Positions 47,804 to 60,954 of a DNA stretch of 64,000 nucleotides are shown piece after piece. The translations under genes and the position numbers were made by a program. Within the stretch, counting starts at the first letter, position 1. Each line of letters starts with the position of its first letter. The notes under the pieces were generated by a model. That model worked only from the letters and a program-made list of their open reading frames with translations, was not told the DNA's origin and ran no database searches. Where the stretch lies: assembly GCA_942159475.1 (NCBI GenBank), contig OW804102.1:31936873-32000872 (forward strand). Direction: 5' to 3'. The stretch comes from Sthenelais limicola. Lineage: Eukaryota > Annelida > Polychaeta > Phyllodocida > Sigalionidae.

Positions 47804-50046
47804 TCCTGATACAGTTGGATCTTGAGTGAAATGCATTAGCCACACGTTACACAATAGCCAGAAACGAGATATAGGCTAGCATATAGGCTTTCCATACAAC
47901 TGCAATCTCTTCCTCTTCCACTTTCCGCTCACTGCATCTCACACTTGAGCCAGTCTGGGTGTATGTAACCAGACTCTGGTACACAATTTGAGGCCCAGTT
48001 CCAGGCACCTTTTGTTTTGTTTTCATGACCTCCAGAACTCCAAAGTGACCTATTTGGGTAGAGATAGGCTGAGGGACGTGAGTGGTGAAAGATAGCATTA
48101 TCTTATGTGTATGTGTGCAGAGGTGTGGGAGGAAGAGGAGAGGAGATAAGTGAGCAAGTACCGTATGTACTCTAAACACAACGCTTACTGTCCTCTACAA
48201 ACAGCTCAGGCGATATTCGAGAAGTGAAAACGAAAGCAAGGCAATCGTTAAATAAAGACGTTGATCTTTATAAAAGCATACAGGATCATCTACTAGTATA
48301 AACATGGCTGTCCACCTTTATAAATAATGGATGCAAAGTCAAAGGGTAATTACTTTAGTAAAAAATACTTCAGATGATCATGATGGCTATATAAGGTTAT
48401 TTGGCATTTGCTTACCATCTTTCAAAATAGTGCTCCTACAATTAATTTTCAGACATTTTCCTCCAATATGTCTTATGAAAAATTGATCATCAAAAAGGGA
48501 AAATAGATTTATTTCCTGAATACTTCCTTCTCTCTTGCCTTAAATTACTTATATCAATCAAGAACTACTGAAACGCTCTAAAGCTTTCAAGTACCTATGA
48601 TCTCTGACGCCCATACATCTCTTTTAAACTTGATGGGTGCATTTAAACGTGATAGCTGCACAATTTTCCAGTTTATGCACAATTTACACTGGTAATTAAA
48701 TGTAATAGCACCACGTGCGGTGCATCCAGTCAGTGTCAAACAATTAAACTGTCTTTAAAGTGAAATACGTCGATAGGACCAATTTAATGACAGAACACTT
48801 GTACAGGCAACACATGTGAATGTAAACATGGTGTGCCATGTCAAACCAAAGGCCAAGTGTAATTTTCTTGTATTTCATTAAGGCCTCAAATAATTTACAT
48901 GTATTTTAAATGAAAAAATAGCTATATAGCTGTTGCCAGCTGTTTTCATGCATCACCTCGAGTGATGATAGCACTTGCAAAAACAATTGGAACACACATT
49001 GAAAGATAAACATAATTGCCAATGATATTTTCAGTACGTACCAATGATTAATTTCGATTTAAAAACAATCATTGCTAAAACCTGATCTCATTAATTCAAT
49101 GATTGTAGTCGGATTTTTCATAGCATATTCAATTCACTGCATATATATTAACCACTTCAAATCCTATCAGGGCAACCTTTGTAAGTCAATCGAATATAAA
49201 GCCATCCATGTAGTAAGCATTACAGTTGCTACCTTGTGGTATTTAATAACTGCTAATGCTTAAAATCAAATGAATATATTGATGTAATTATTGTTATCGT
49301 AATGGTATCCCCAGTTATTATTATAATTCATATAACTAATATTATTATAAAGGGTTACAACACAAAGGTTTCCCCCCTCCCACAATAGTAAACCATGAAA
49401 GGGCTGTATAGTCTACTGAGTGGGTATACACAGGTCTATGCTGGAACACGTTCTAGGGTTTAGACCTCTAGTGTTTGGGTTGATCAAGTAAACACTAATC
49501 TGCATGTCTGAGTACTTCTTCCCCCAACTCTATACCCTATACATATACACTGCGTCTCGGTCAACTGGTAACGGGGCTAAACGTTCTGGTCACAGTAACG
49601 GCAGCTTCAGAAGGCATTGAGACGCAGGATAGATTATATATATTTTTTTAATTTCATTTACAGGCCAATACATTAATTACAATCAATAGTTAGAAAAAGA
49701 CGCAATTGTCGTTCAACGACGTGTTTCGAGCGTTGCCTATTGAAGGGCACACACTCTATATAATATATAGGAAGGCGTATACATGTATACCAATTAGAAT
49801 GGTTAAGAATATGGTTCTTATTTACATAGGAGCCTTTCAATTCATACACGAATGGTATCAACACAATGTGTACAGTTTTGTTCATACATTGCATCCCCTA
49901 CACAAAGGAGAATAGTGTACTTGATCACGCAATCCGAATCCGATTGACATTGATTTCAATGTTCGTGTTTTGAATTTCAATCATTTCCACAGCAAAAACA
50001 TATATTCTACATTTTATAACTCCGACTCTGAGGTACAGAAATACAG

Positions 50047-50249
50047 TTTAGGCTCAGAGCCTCTCAGATGAGATAAGAATAGGGTATGTCAGTGATTGGA
50101 CGCCTATTGTGCTAATGGCTTTCCTGGCCCTTAAGTAGGCGTCTTAATGGGATTATAATGGCATTTTGCGGTTTAAATGGAATACAATGGTATTTTGGTT
50201 GGGAGGTTTCCCCTCTGTTTGGAGGGACTCGTTCAACTCTGGGTCTAGA
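50047..50249 (+). mobile_element. TCTAGGCTCA inverted-repeat element, copy 10
   Basis: The left end is TTTAGGCTCAGAGCCTCTCAG. The core is GTCAGTGATTGGACGCCTA, GGGATTATAATGGCATTTTG, and the right end is GGAGGGACT ... GGGTCTAGA. It is about 200 bp long. Confidence 0.8.
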
Positions 50250-50774
50250 ATGCACATGCTGTAATACACAATAAAACAACATTGAATAAGCCCGTCGGTA
50301 GAGTTTAGCGAAACAGTTCCCCATCTCATCAAGGTCGAGATGCCTGCATCTACTTATGCTAAATGACCTTTGCCTTCCAGCAATCAGGTTCGGACAAGAA
50401 GCAGGCCGCTTGACCATTTAGTTTAAAAGCGATCAAAGCCAATGAACGCGCCAAACAATAAATACTTGGAGAAGAGAATGGAACCTGTTTGAAGCCCTGA
50501 AGGGTGCTTCTGCCGCCCCCTCCCCCCTCCCCCCTCCCCCCTAGTACCCATTCACACACCAGGTCTCTTTGGCGGGCGCTTGTGGGACGCCATGCCTGGA
50601 TATGTTGCCCCTGGGTGTATAATATCCATGGGTCCCACCTCCACCATATGTGCACCGAAACTTTCCAACAAAAGCCAATAAAATGTAGGTTTATTCATTA
50701 AAGAAACTAATCCACCGGCAGGGCTAGGTCTAAGAAATAGAAATAGGTGCGTTTCCGATTTATATAGCTAGGTA

Positions 50775-50795
50775 GGGGGGGGGGGGGGGAGGGGG
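50775..50795. repeat. G-tract
   Basis: Fifteen G, an A, then five G. Confidence 0.9.
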
Positions 50796-53050
50796 TAACT
50801 TTTTTTTGTCTTAAACAAAATATATAATATGTGCACCTTTTAAGGGTGTTCTGGTTAGAAGGACTTGTTTTCCTACATTAAGTAACTGGGTTAAACCATA
50901 CTAGAGCCCAGGAGGCAAACATTAAGAGAAAATTATGGTGTAGTAGATATTAAATCGATATGAAGCGGAGAGAAACAAACATGCATGGAACAACAATATT
51001 CTTATAGATGCGTCTAAAAGACGACCTTTTATATTCTCATAAGAATACGTATCTTAGATAGAAACCTAACAATCTGCAATTCATTCTGCAACTATTTAGG
51101 GCTTCTACACACCCGAATTGTACATATTTTGATAACACCCTGTCCCCCAAAAAGTCCACTTGATGGAGTAGAGAGGGTGGGGCATAATGAGGGGGTGTTC
51201 ACAAGTGCCCCTTTAGAGGGGTAGATGAAGGGGTAGATGGACCTGTGTTTACATGCCCACTATTAATGAGACAGCTGTGTGTGTGTGTTCCCTATACTTG
51301 TTAACCTTTCACACCACTCCTTTACTTACACAGCACCAAGTAAACTTCGCTTCTCTAAATTCTCAACAGCTCTTTCAAGTGTGGGGCTGTAGGCAAGTAG
51401 GTAAGGTGTAGGTGTGTAGAAGGGGTGGGGCTTGCTCTGTTGCAGGGGGTTCTCTCCTACTATAATGCTAATATATCGATTATGCTAATATCGATATCTG
51501 GAGATGATTTTCATTCATCTTTTTATACATTCGACTAGAGAATGAATGTCCATGTACCATTAAAACAGTTATGATTCGCAAAAAGGGAGAAGGGACGGGG
51601 GAGATTTTGTGGTCGGTTCATTATTCACCAGCTAATATCATCAGTCATCATCTGTTTGCCTTAATAAAATCTATTATTACAGCCATATATTCAACCTCAA
51701 AGGAGGTCTAATCAATTCAACTATTACCACATAACCATATTATTATATTTAAATACAATTAACAGATAAATCAACTGAAATTATTTATATAGGGAATGGC
51801 TAGTATTGAGCTCTTTCCTAGTAGAGGGAACTTGTACTTGTAGCAACTTGGGTTCAGGCAGTCCCAGTTCCCCCTTCCTACCACCCAATGATAAGGTGGT
51901 TCTGGGAGTTGTTGCATGTAAACACAAGTAAACAAGGCTAAATAAAATGAACATTTTTCAAGCAAATGGCGTAAATATATTTGCCCTGTCGGAAACTTCC
52001 CCAATTTAGTCCACCAATTTACAGCAGACTTGACAGACAGAACAAGGAAGGTGGAGGGAAGGAGTTTAGCCTCAGTTAACCTCCACAACACAGGGACATT
52101 TTTCATGTGACCGCAGTCAAACTATAGAATGCTTTGTACTAAAGCACATATCGCGCTAAGGACCATTGACAAGTTTTTTTTTAACTCAAGCTACTTCAGC
52201 TGGGCTAATGTCTGGGTGCAATGCAATATGCAAAGATTTAAAAGGCATCGTTTAAATTGCACTAATAACTGAATTTAATGGATTGATATTTCATACCAGA
52301 GTCCAGACTAAGCAACTATGTATTCGCAGCTTTTCTGTATCGACCAGCTGGAATCACCAAGAATGAAATCGCACTACTTTCCCATAGATTCCAGGGATAG
52401 AAGTTGCCTAAGGGAGTTTGTAAACCAATTTACCTTCCGATAACTGAATGGTGGTAAATTCCTGGGAACGGGAGCATAATTTCTTTCCATTACAGGCTGA
52501 GGTTACAGAAAAGGTTTTAGCATTCTTGGCGGGAGAAATGACAAAAAATGGCATACATGAATCAAGTTTCCACATCTTTTTCCATTGTTGTCTGAAATTC
52601 AAACCTCTCCTGCATGCTCCACGGCGTCAATTAATGCCATTGAAGTGAACCCAAAGCACAAAATGAAAGTGGAATGTTTAGTTCCCAGACCCAACTGCCA
52701 ATTCAAGTAATCTGTTTATGCGATATGGATGTCGGCAAGTTGCTTTGTCTTGCAGAGACTAAATCAAATGCTTGATCATTGATAAACATTGCCATGGAAA
52801 CTGCTCTCTGAAGGCATTTTTATGAAGCAGACGACAATTTTATTTAGAGCCATAAGTGCGCACGCAGAAGCGGGGCGGACCAGTGAGTTATAAATAGACC
52901 ATACACAGCAATATCATCCATTCCTCAACGAGCACCAGTACTTTATTATAATTCATAATGAATCATTGCAAAACTGATCCTTGGAGCTGAAATGTCTAAT
53001 TGCCAGACAATTTAACCAAAATATTCGAAATGATTGGATTGACAGATCTC

Positions 53051-53120
53051 TGAGTGAGTGAGTGAGATTGGTTGCTTTACGCCCTTATCAACACTTTGAA
53101 GTGTTATATCAAGGGCGGGA
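53051..53120. repeat. GAGTGAGTGAG element with hairpin
   Basis: CTGAGTGAGTGAGTGAGATT is followed by GGTTGCTTTACGCCCTT and a hairpin whose arms are CGCCCTTATCAACACTT (53080-53096) and AAGTGTTATATCAAGGGCG (53099-53117). A GAGTGAGTGAG...TTTTACGCC repeat is familiar from mollusc genomes, so this may be a fragment of that class. The identification is from memory and not checked. Confidence 0.4.
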
Positions 53121-54666
53121 GAGCTGAGAGGGAGGCAGTTTATGATCATACCCAGGAAATAGAGATAGAGATCTGATTATTTGTTTAATTTCTCGTTGTG
53201 GCTTTCATAAAATATGTTTAAGACGACTTCAATAGCCAAATTATACAAGTTGAACAAAATACAAATTGGAAACTTTGGGTCAAAGGAACTTATTCATGAA
53301 GAATCAACATACGACACAAAAACTGCCAAATGTCGTCTGCTCAAGTTGTCATAGTAACCATGCCAAAGTTGTCAAGGCAAGCATGTCGTTAAGGATGAGT
53401 AGCTCCAGATGTACATGGAGCAGATGATGTGAGCACCTCACTGACGGGGGAGACAGGGAGAAGAAGTTGTCTAGCACCTGTTGTGACCGCGCTTGTTTGC
53501 CCCCACGTTACCAAGGTTACCAGATTAGATTATATCACAGTTACTAGGTTACAGGGGGTAGGGTGATAACATGGAGGGGAGCATGTATGCATGTGATTGT
53601 GATAGATTGGGTCCAGCTGGGATGGCACTCTATTATAGTAAATGGTCGAAGAGGAGTCCCATATTACCATACGATTCTCCAGGACGTTTAGGGTGGTTTC
53701 CCTGAGAAATAAGATCCCATCATATACCCTTCCTTTTATTCTTGATATTCTATAATTTAGGGCTGCATTGGGGTTGCATACCAGCGATGGACACAGAAGT
53801 TTTTCAGACTTCAGGGTGGAGGGCCGCTAAAAATGTGTCCAAATCCCAATACTGTCTTGTGGGAAATGGTTGTGTTCCTGTGTTCCTCATACTTTTTTTT
53901 AAAAATTATTTTGTATAAGAGTTTAGAGTAGGACTTCCACGACGGAAACAGGAATCATTTATAAAAAGTCATGAATGTTTCCAAGCAAATGTTTAAAAGG
54001 AGGAGAGGGCCTTCTATAGTTGGTAACTTGATACCGGCATAGCGGCGACATTTCTTTGATAGGGATGGGTGGAAGACGGAATTCCATTAAACCTCTCGAA
54101 ATCTGTCACCTCCTCATGAAAACAACAGCTGGGATAGGATAGAGGAACTCAGATTTGGGGGACAGCTCCCCTTGTCTTATCATCACCCCCTTGTTCACAG
54201 CCCAGGATGGCGACGAAGTGTATCAGTATGTATCAGGATGGCGGGCCTCATTACCTAAAAGAGTGGTCCTAGCTGGTCCCCCCTTCCCTCACCTCCACCC
54301 GTGTCCAGTTAAGAACTATACCAGGAAATTTATGATGAGGGCAGAACCAAGGCCTTAGGCAGCCTATGTCTAAGAGTGTAGGGTGAGGGTGTGAGGGAGG
54401 AGGGGTGCCTGACCCCACCCCTACACATCATAAATTCACCAAGCATGAAATAGTAGAAGAGGTGGGAGGTTAAACTGAGCCCTGGGAGTCTCATGTATGG
54501 GGCGGGGGTGGGGGATGGGAGGAGGGAAGGATGATCGACTCCAGGCCATAATTTGGAAAAATGTATTCTCGAAACTTACGACAGGGATTCCTCAAAATCA
54601 GATAGCCGAAGTAATACTTGAATGAAACAACAAAACATGGTAAGGGAAAATAGACGAGGAAGGCGG

Positions 54667-54779
54667 TCAAAACCGCAAAATCCCATTAGGACAGTAGTGG
54701 TAGTGGTGGGCCTACTCCAGGGCCGGGAAAGCCATTGACACACCGATCTTATGTCATCTGATAGGCTATGGGCCTAGAC
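54667..54779 (-). mobile_element. TCTAGGCTCA inverted-repeat element, copy 11 (5'-truncated)
   Basis: It has AACCGCAAAATCCCATTAGG, CCTACTCCAGGGCCGGGAAA and a terminal GGGCCTAGAC. The other terminus is missing, and a GTAGTGGTAGTGG insertion interrupts it. Confidence 0.65.
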
Positions 54780-55469
54780 TGAAACAATCACTTCAAGGTT
54801 CACACCAGAGGAACATGCAAGTCTCTCTACAACATGTAAACATACAGTGATATTGATGACATACTATGAAATGATTCAGTTGAACCAGTGCTTAACCACT
54901 TCACTCCTGAAGGAAATAAATCGGTTTTGCAAAAACGAAAAAAAAAAACTCTTCTGTTTTGCTCCAATTAAGCATACACCTGAGCTGTAAGCATACACAC
55001 ATGATGTGTCAGCACCACCAGGTAAGCTCTATGTGCAGGATAACGCACACCTTCACCTGCTCCATGCTCAGAAATAGAGCTGCCAAGCACAGGTGTCCAG
55101 CCTAGTCAGTGCCAAGGTGTTGTTACGCATGCATGAAGCACCATACATGTACTAAACATTATAGAGCCGTGCAAGGGTAGGTACACTCTATTTGAGATCT
55201 ACTTGGAGCGGTTACCATTGGTTCGCTTTAATGTATAGGTCTCGAACAGAGTGTAACCTGGGAGGCCCTGCCAGTAGGACAGTACATGAAAGTGGCTACC
55301 CTCCTTTTTGGATCCTCTTCTGACCACCTCTTCCTCTCAGAAAAGCTTCCTTTATTTTGATTGCCATTTGGCTGAGTTGATCTCAAGGAATGGGGTTTCT
55401 GATGTACCTCTCACAGGTTTTCACTTTTTAAGATATTCTCTCCTTTAATATCACCTTTTTGGTGATACT

Positions 55470-55600
55470 TATTTGGTATTGTGTTGATTTAAAAAGTCTG
55501 TTTGGTTGTGTTGAACTGTATTTTGAACCTTCTTTTTGCTTTAAATTTGGGTTATTTGAGAGGATCGGTGAAGACGAAATGTACATCTTCTGACGACTTC
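55470..55600 (+). repeat. Second copy of the 40.65-kb element core
   Basis: The sequence from TTTGGTATTGTGTTGATTTA through GGTTATTTGAGAGGATCGGT to GAAATGTACATCTTCTGA aligns without large gaps to the reverse complement of about 40675-40800. Most differences are transitions. The terminal arm is present on one side only. Confidence 0.55.
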
Positions 55601-55761
55601 AGCTCTATGTGTGTGCCTGTCTCCATTTCTGCCTATCCCTGTCTCTGTCTCTGTCTGCCTCTCTGTCGTCCCCCCCCCTCCCTCCATCTCTATATGTATT
55701 TTTCTCCATCCTGGGGCCATTATCTCTGCAGAAACCAGCTGATACACCACTCTGCAGGGCA

Positions 55762-55781
55762 AACACACACACACACACACT
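55762..55781. repeat. CA microsatellite
   Basis: About nine uninterrupted CA units next to a CT-rich stretch (55640-55690). Confidence 0.85.
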
Positions 55782-57550
55782 CCGGCCGACAAGTAAGCAA
55801 CAGATGGTCCTAATTACTCTTCCTTTAATTGCTTCCTTAATTGGAGCATGACGGGTCCAGTCAACGGAAACTAGCCACCTTCACTACAGTGCATCCAAAA
55901 TAACTCCAATCAACACCTTGGGATGGCATAGCATATCCTTCCCAGTTGTACATCCCAGAGTAATTTCTTATGTTCCAACTTAGATTAAGGTTCCAAAGAG
56001 GTGAAGTTGAAAGCTGGACACATTGAAATTAATTGAAGGGAACCGCTGGTAAAAGTAGCCTGCTGTTTGTCTATAGAAATAGATGGTAGAGATGCTGTAT
56101 ATTAGGTGGGCCGGAGATTACGTGATGATTTCATGATGCAAACATAATAAATTTTGTGTTATATTTAATGCACAAGCTTTTGGCCTATCTGGCCCTTCCC
56201 CAGGTGAGGTGGGATATTAGAAATGAAAGAACCCAACACAGTTAGGTCATCAGGAAGGGTATCAATTCTCTCCTATTAAACTCATTATTGTGGTTTATGA
56301 GTAAAAGAAACTCTGGGGTATGATCAACCATGGATCAACTCACGCTGAACACACGCTAAGACCGCCAGACTCTAAGGGCGAGGAAGTATCTATATCGGAG
56401 TGAATCAGGGGTATAATTACCAACCCCCTTGTGTACGTTAGACGGATGGGAAATGGAGGATAATTACAGGGAGGATTAAGACAAGATTAATTAGGCGGAA
56501 CAGATAATACACTAGCCAAACATCGGTGCGGTGGGGTACAATCATCTCACACCAGGAGGCAGGGGAGAGAGAGAGGGCTGTATTTTTTATAGGTCTTGGA
56601 CACAAGCATTTGGTAAAACAAGTGATTACTTGTAACCGTTATACGACATGAAGCCCTGAGATTATATATATAGCAGAAGAACCCCCATCGAGGGGTGCAA
56701 ACCTGTTTGATCCCATTGTTTGAGTCTGAAAAGGGTTCTGTTTTAGGTGTGGCAGTGACTCTACCTATTATAAATGGAGGGATGCTTGTATTCATCATTC
56801 ATTTCCAACTGACCTAAGAATTCTTGTTATAGCAACTATTACTTGCAATGCTTCATATTTGTCTCGTTTGCCACTGTTAGCTACTGCTGCCATTTAACCC
56901 GACTAATGGAATAAATAAACGTTTTCAAATCAAATACGTTAAAATGTGATCATTCTCCAATAACTAAAGTCCTTTATCAAGAATAACAGTTCATAACTGT
57001 ATCATAAATTGTATTCGTTTCCTCCTAAGTTTTTTAATCTCATAGAATTGATTCTAGACAAATGGTGTGGAACTCCTCGGGAAAAATGATAAACATCCTT
57101 CCTAAAGCCAGTGTCAATTTCTCCCAGGTGGTTGAGCTCTTTTAAGTCGGCATTCTCTTTTTTACAGTAATTATAGTCTAGACTAATACATAAATTGGTA
57201 TCCTCCATTTTGTACGGTGTATATTTGACATGATGAATATTCATGGCCTATCATGTATGTGTGGCCATATAAATGGAGACAGAAGCTGTTATATATACCC
57301 TTAGGCAATCTTTCAATCTTTTAACTGCCATACATGTCCTGCACCAACAGTTCTGACTCTGTAGAATTAAACTATATGCGGCCGGTACAACACTAATCTC
57401 GAATTAAATATATTACTCACTTTTTTCTACTGAGTTCAAACGTGAATACAGGGGACGATCCAAATATAAGAGACAGTGTAATCATCATTGTATCATCAGT
57501 GATTGAACGACGTAATTGTAATCTCAACACCGTTGCAAATAAAGAATTCT

Positions 57551-57600
57551 TGAAATGAAATGAAATGAAATGAAATGAAATGAAATGAAATGAAATGAAG
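57551..57600. repeat. TGAAA pentanucleotide microsatellite
   Basis: About ten uninterrupted units of TGAAA. Confidence 0.9.
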
Positions 57601-58178
57601 GTGCTTTCAGTGTCATTGGTTTCTAAATTCAGACAAATTTCTACCTGTGACAGCCAATCACAACCTAGAAATTCGAATTTTAATCACATTTCAAAGATTC
57701 AAATCCTAATCCTTCCTGGGTGCAAACCATAACAGCTCAACCCCTTCTATTACTTGTGCACCCTTGCACAATTACTGAGCCAAACAATGCCTCCTCCTTG
57801 ACTTTACTTTCCATTTTATGACAGACTGCCTCTCAAGTAGGCTGGATTGGATTAAGGGGAGATTACTCGCTTAATCTATATATAGCTCCTTTAATAAGGG
57901 TTAGGGACAGGGGTGGTTGGTGTTAATACTGTAGGGCACAGGGAAGGATTAGGGTTTTGTGTTTCAAATAAAACCCATGGATCTACAGTTGACTGTCAGT
58001 CGGCTAAATAAGGGTTGAGGGGTATAGAAACTGGAGCCTGTACAGATGTAAGTCTTACAGAGGGTTGGCTCTAGCAGAACAATGGTACTGCAGATTCTCT
58101 TACTGTTGATACTGAATACAGTTATGCACCCCTTGTAATATAAGGGGCACAGGGTAGGATCAAGAAATTCTTGATCAG

Positions 58179-58369
58179 TTTAGGCTTACAGTCACACCCT
58201 CTCAAATCAGATAGGTATGCCAGTGATGGCCGTTGGACGCAAACTGAGCTAAATAATGGCTTTCCTGGCCCTGGAGTTGGTGGCCTAATGGGATTATAAT
58301 GGCATTTTGCGGTTTGGAGCAAGAGGCGCTCCCTAAGTTTGGAGAGATTCTCTCAACTCTGAGTATACA
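58179..58369 (+). mobile_element. TCTAGGCTCA inverted-repeat element, copy 12
   Basis: It starts TTTAGGCTTACAG, keeps GGCTTTCCTGGCCCTGGAGT, GGGATTATAATGGCATTTTG and AGTTTGGAGAGATTCTCTC, and ends in a diverged CTGAGTATACA. Confidence 0.75.
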
Positions 58370-59028
58370 TTGATTTGTAGGCTTACTCTTTCAAAATTTT
58401 ACTAACTCATCTCCGATCTCGGAGTCAAGCCCGGAATATAGTATGCATTAAGGAACGTTGATTAGTTGCTAAATTTAGACGAGCATCATGGTATTCCTTT
58501 TTCAATATATAAATTACATTTTACACTAATATTTAAACTATATAGTTTTGTCAATTTAACCCTGCACTGCCTTTTAGAGCACGTCATTAGAATAGGACAA
58601 AGGCAGAGAAAGGGGGAAAAGTATTAAGACATCAATTAAGAATAAGGACATCGACTGACAGGACAGCAGATGTATTGCATAGATACTGGTGACAATAGCT
58701 AAGACAAGGTGTGTAAGAGGGGAGGTGATAGCTTACCACTACTTGAGTAATTCTTATTGTAATCTCCATCTACCCAACCATCAGAAGGCAGGTGCATAGG
58801 GGATCGGGTTTACAGCAGTGAAATAATACCCACAGGGGGGTTATCAAGAGAGAAATGGGATCCAAGAAATAAATGGGGGTGGGGTCGGGGTGGGGAGAGA
58901 AAGGGGTTGATATGATAAAGTACATCTTCGTATTGTATAATACTGGTATTAACCAAACCCACTATATATACCGGTATACATGTCTTATCCCCAGAATCCA
59001 CATATCTCCTGAAGCCATATAATTATAT

Positions 59029-59108
59029 AACTGGCTTCCTAAGAAATCACATTGCACAAGTATGGAACAACTGGCTTCCTAAGAAATCACATTGCACAAG
59101 TATGGAAA
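59029..59108. repeat. Perfect 40-bp direct duplication
   Basis: AACTGGCTTCCTAAGAAATC plus the next 20 bases (ending AAGTATGGAA) occurs twice in tandem with a 40-bp period. The sequence near the join is nearly identical, indicating a recent duplication. Confidence 0.85.
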
Positions 59109-60935
59109 AATCAAAATTCACACCCCAGAGTAATTTCTTTTACTCTTGAGTTAAAACCAATAGCAAAAAGTCCCCACATTACATTGTAATCTATATTTAC
59201 AATTCTGACACCACCCTTTTCTCTGAAGCTATTAGGCTCTGCACAAAAAACACCCACCTGTGTATTTCTGTATCTGCAGTCATATACATCTACACAAAGC
59301 TATGATAGATGACTTAGGTATGCGTAGATCCTCTATATTGTGATCTGAATAGATCTGTGTCACCATTTGTGTACTATACATGTGGGCCTGGTTCAATGAT
59401 CGTGGTAATAATTTACAGTGCAGCACATTATAGGATGAGGAATAATAATGGATCTAGTTCTGATACCTAGGCTAGATACTTGAGTGATCAACCTCTAATG
59501 CATATTCATTTCGTAATGGGAATATGATTACTGCAGTGCATTATTATATAGCCTCACGTGCAATCAAATAGCCAACAATAGGACAACATAAACTAATTCT
59601 TCTTGATATTGAGCAATCTCTATAAAATTACCTTTAACCTCAGAGTAAATTCAGTAATTTACTATATTAGTATTTTGCTCTGAGTCTGATTCTGAAGTTT
59701 ACCCTGGTAGGGGGTTAAAAGTGACATCGGCAGAAAGTGATATTTGTTCTGGGCCTGCCATATATAATCCTATATAATTGTATTATATTCCACCATACAC
59801 CTTTACATAATATATAGTCAAAATGACTAAAAGATACACAACATTTTCTGATAATGGTGAGCACACCTTAACTTGCAAGGCCAGGGGCAACAGCAGTTGC
59901 TCTTCCCTATGTGACTCCTTGATTAGACCATAAAGAGAAGACTGGGTATTTACATTAAGCTTTCAGGGAGTGCAACTGTGGCAATATAACTATTAACATA
60001 ACTATTGTGACAATGAGAATGCCTGAGAAATGGCCAGCCGTCAGTCAGTAGTGGCATAATAGGAGCTCTGACTGAGAGAAAACCAGGTGAACTAATATCA
60101 GCCAATACAGGTGAGTGGGGTGGGGCTCTTTACCTACACCCCCAACTTTTTCACCCATACCCAGTTTTTCTAAAAAATCTAAAATAAAAACCTCTACAAA
60201 ACCCATCTTAATAACACCATACCACAATTAGCAATACATTTCTGAATCAGAAGCCAAACTTGCATTCATTTCTGGGCAAAACTATGGGGTTGGAGGAATT
60301 AATATAGGGTAGGAACAAAAAGTGAATTAGCGCTGTTTGGGTCCGTGTTGTGGAGCCCCGATTCATTGGAGCGTGACAGAGCATACATGTGTGTGTGCGG
60401 GACGGGAGGAAAAGGAAGGTGTCAGTGGCGAGTCCACCGGCCTTCACTGGCTTCTCCCTGCCTGTATAATATGTATATATTTGTATAAATGTAGTGGTTT
60501 CAACCAGGGAGATAGTATCAAGCCATAGGTCCTATGTTATAAGGTTGGCCTCGCTATAGCCTTTACCAAAGTACATTTATAAGGTATTGCTGGTATGCAT
60601 TGCATTGACCTAATAATAAATAGGTTCATATAATTATATTTCACTCAGTTGTCCTGAACATCCTACTCACTAAATTGAGTAAGTCCATTGTTTATAAATA
60701 ATAATGATGAATTATATGAAAACTATATCTTGCTGCGGAGGCATAACAAAACAAAATATCGCCCAGTACAGTACTAGTACATACCGTATAAGGCCACATT
60801 TGCGAGCGAAGCCAATGTTAACCCCCACCCATTACATTTAAACACATCTCTCTCGCCTGCATGTTTCATGCAATGACTCCAGTGTGGCCCTATACGGTAG
60901 AGAGAACATAAACACAACCAATACACAACACTCAC

Positions 60936-60954
60936 CATCGCCTCGGTCTCCCAT
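60936..60954 (-). CDS. Gene C alternative or true first coding exon (MGDRGD)
   Basis: The minus strand has AAG-ATG-G (A at -3, G at +4), then GGA GAC CGA GGC GAT G and a consensus donor GATG|GTGAGT. An in-frame TAA occurs 12 codons upstream with no ATG in between, so this ATG opens the frame. The exon ends in phase 1, which joins exactly to the transmembrane exon at 18718 (G+TG, Val). The start would read MGDRGDVKPPQDD followed by the membrane segment, and the whole protein would be 217 residues. No signal peptide precedes the membrane segment, so it would act as a signal anchor. The start and donor are well supported. The link to the exon 42 kb away rests on phase and strand only. Confidence 0.5.

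Larger units (their letters stand above)
18719..60935 (-). other. Proposed 42-kb first intron of gene C, no coding signal seen
   Basis: This is a very long non-coding interval between the 5' exon at 60.9 kb and the transmembrane exon. Open frames here are short, AT-biased or low-complexity (GA, CT and CA repeats), and none combined a good acceptor, a good donor and protein-like composition. It contains most of the transposon copies in the window, the piggyBac-like element, inverted-repeat elements, tandem repeats and poly-C/G tracts. Ectodomain exons could have been missed by eye, so it may be several introns rather than one. Confidence 0.4.

Noticed and set aside
54155..54358. Plus-strand frame following CTTGTTCACAG, considered as an exon
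   Set aside because: The acceptor is moderate, no consensus donor follows in a coding-like segment, and the frame has no recognisable motif.
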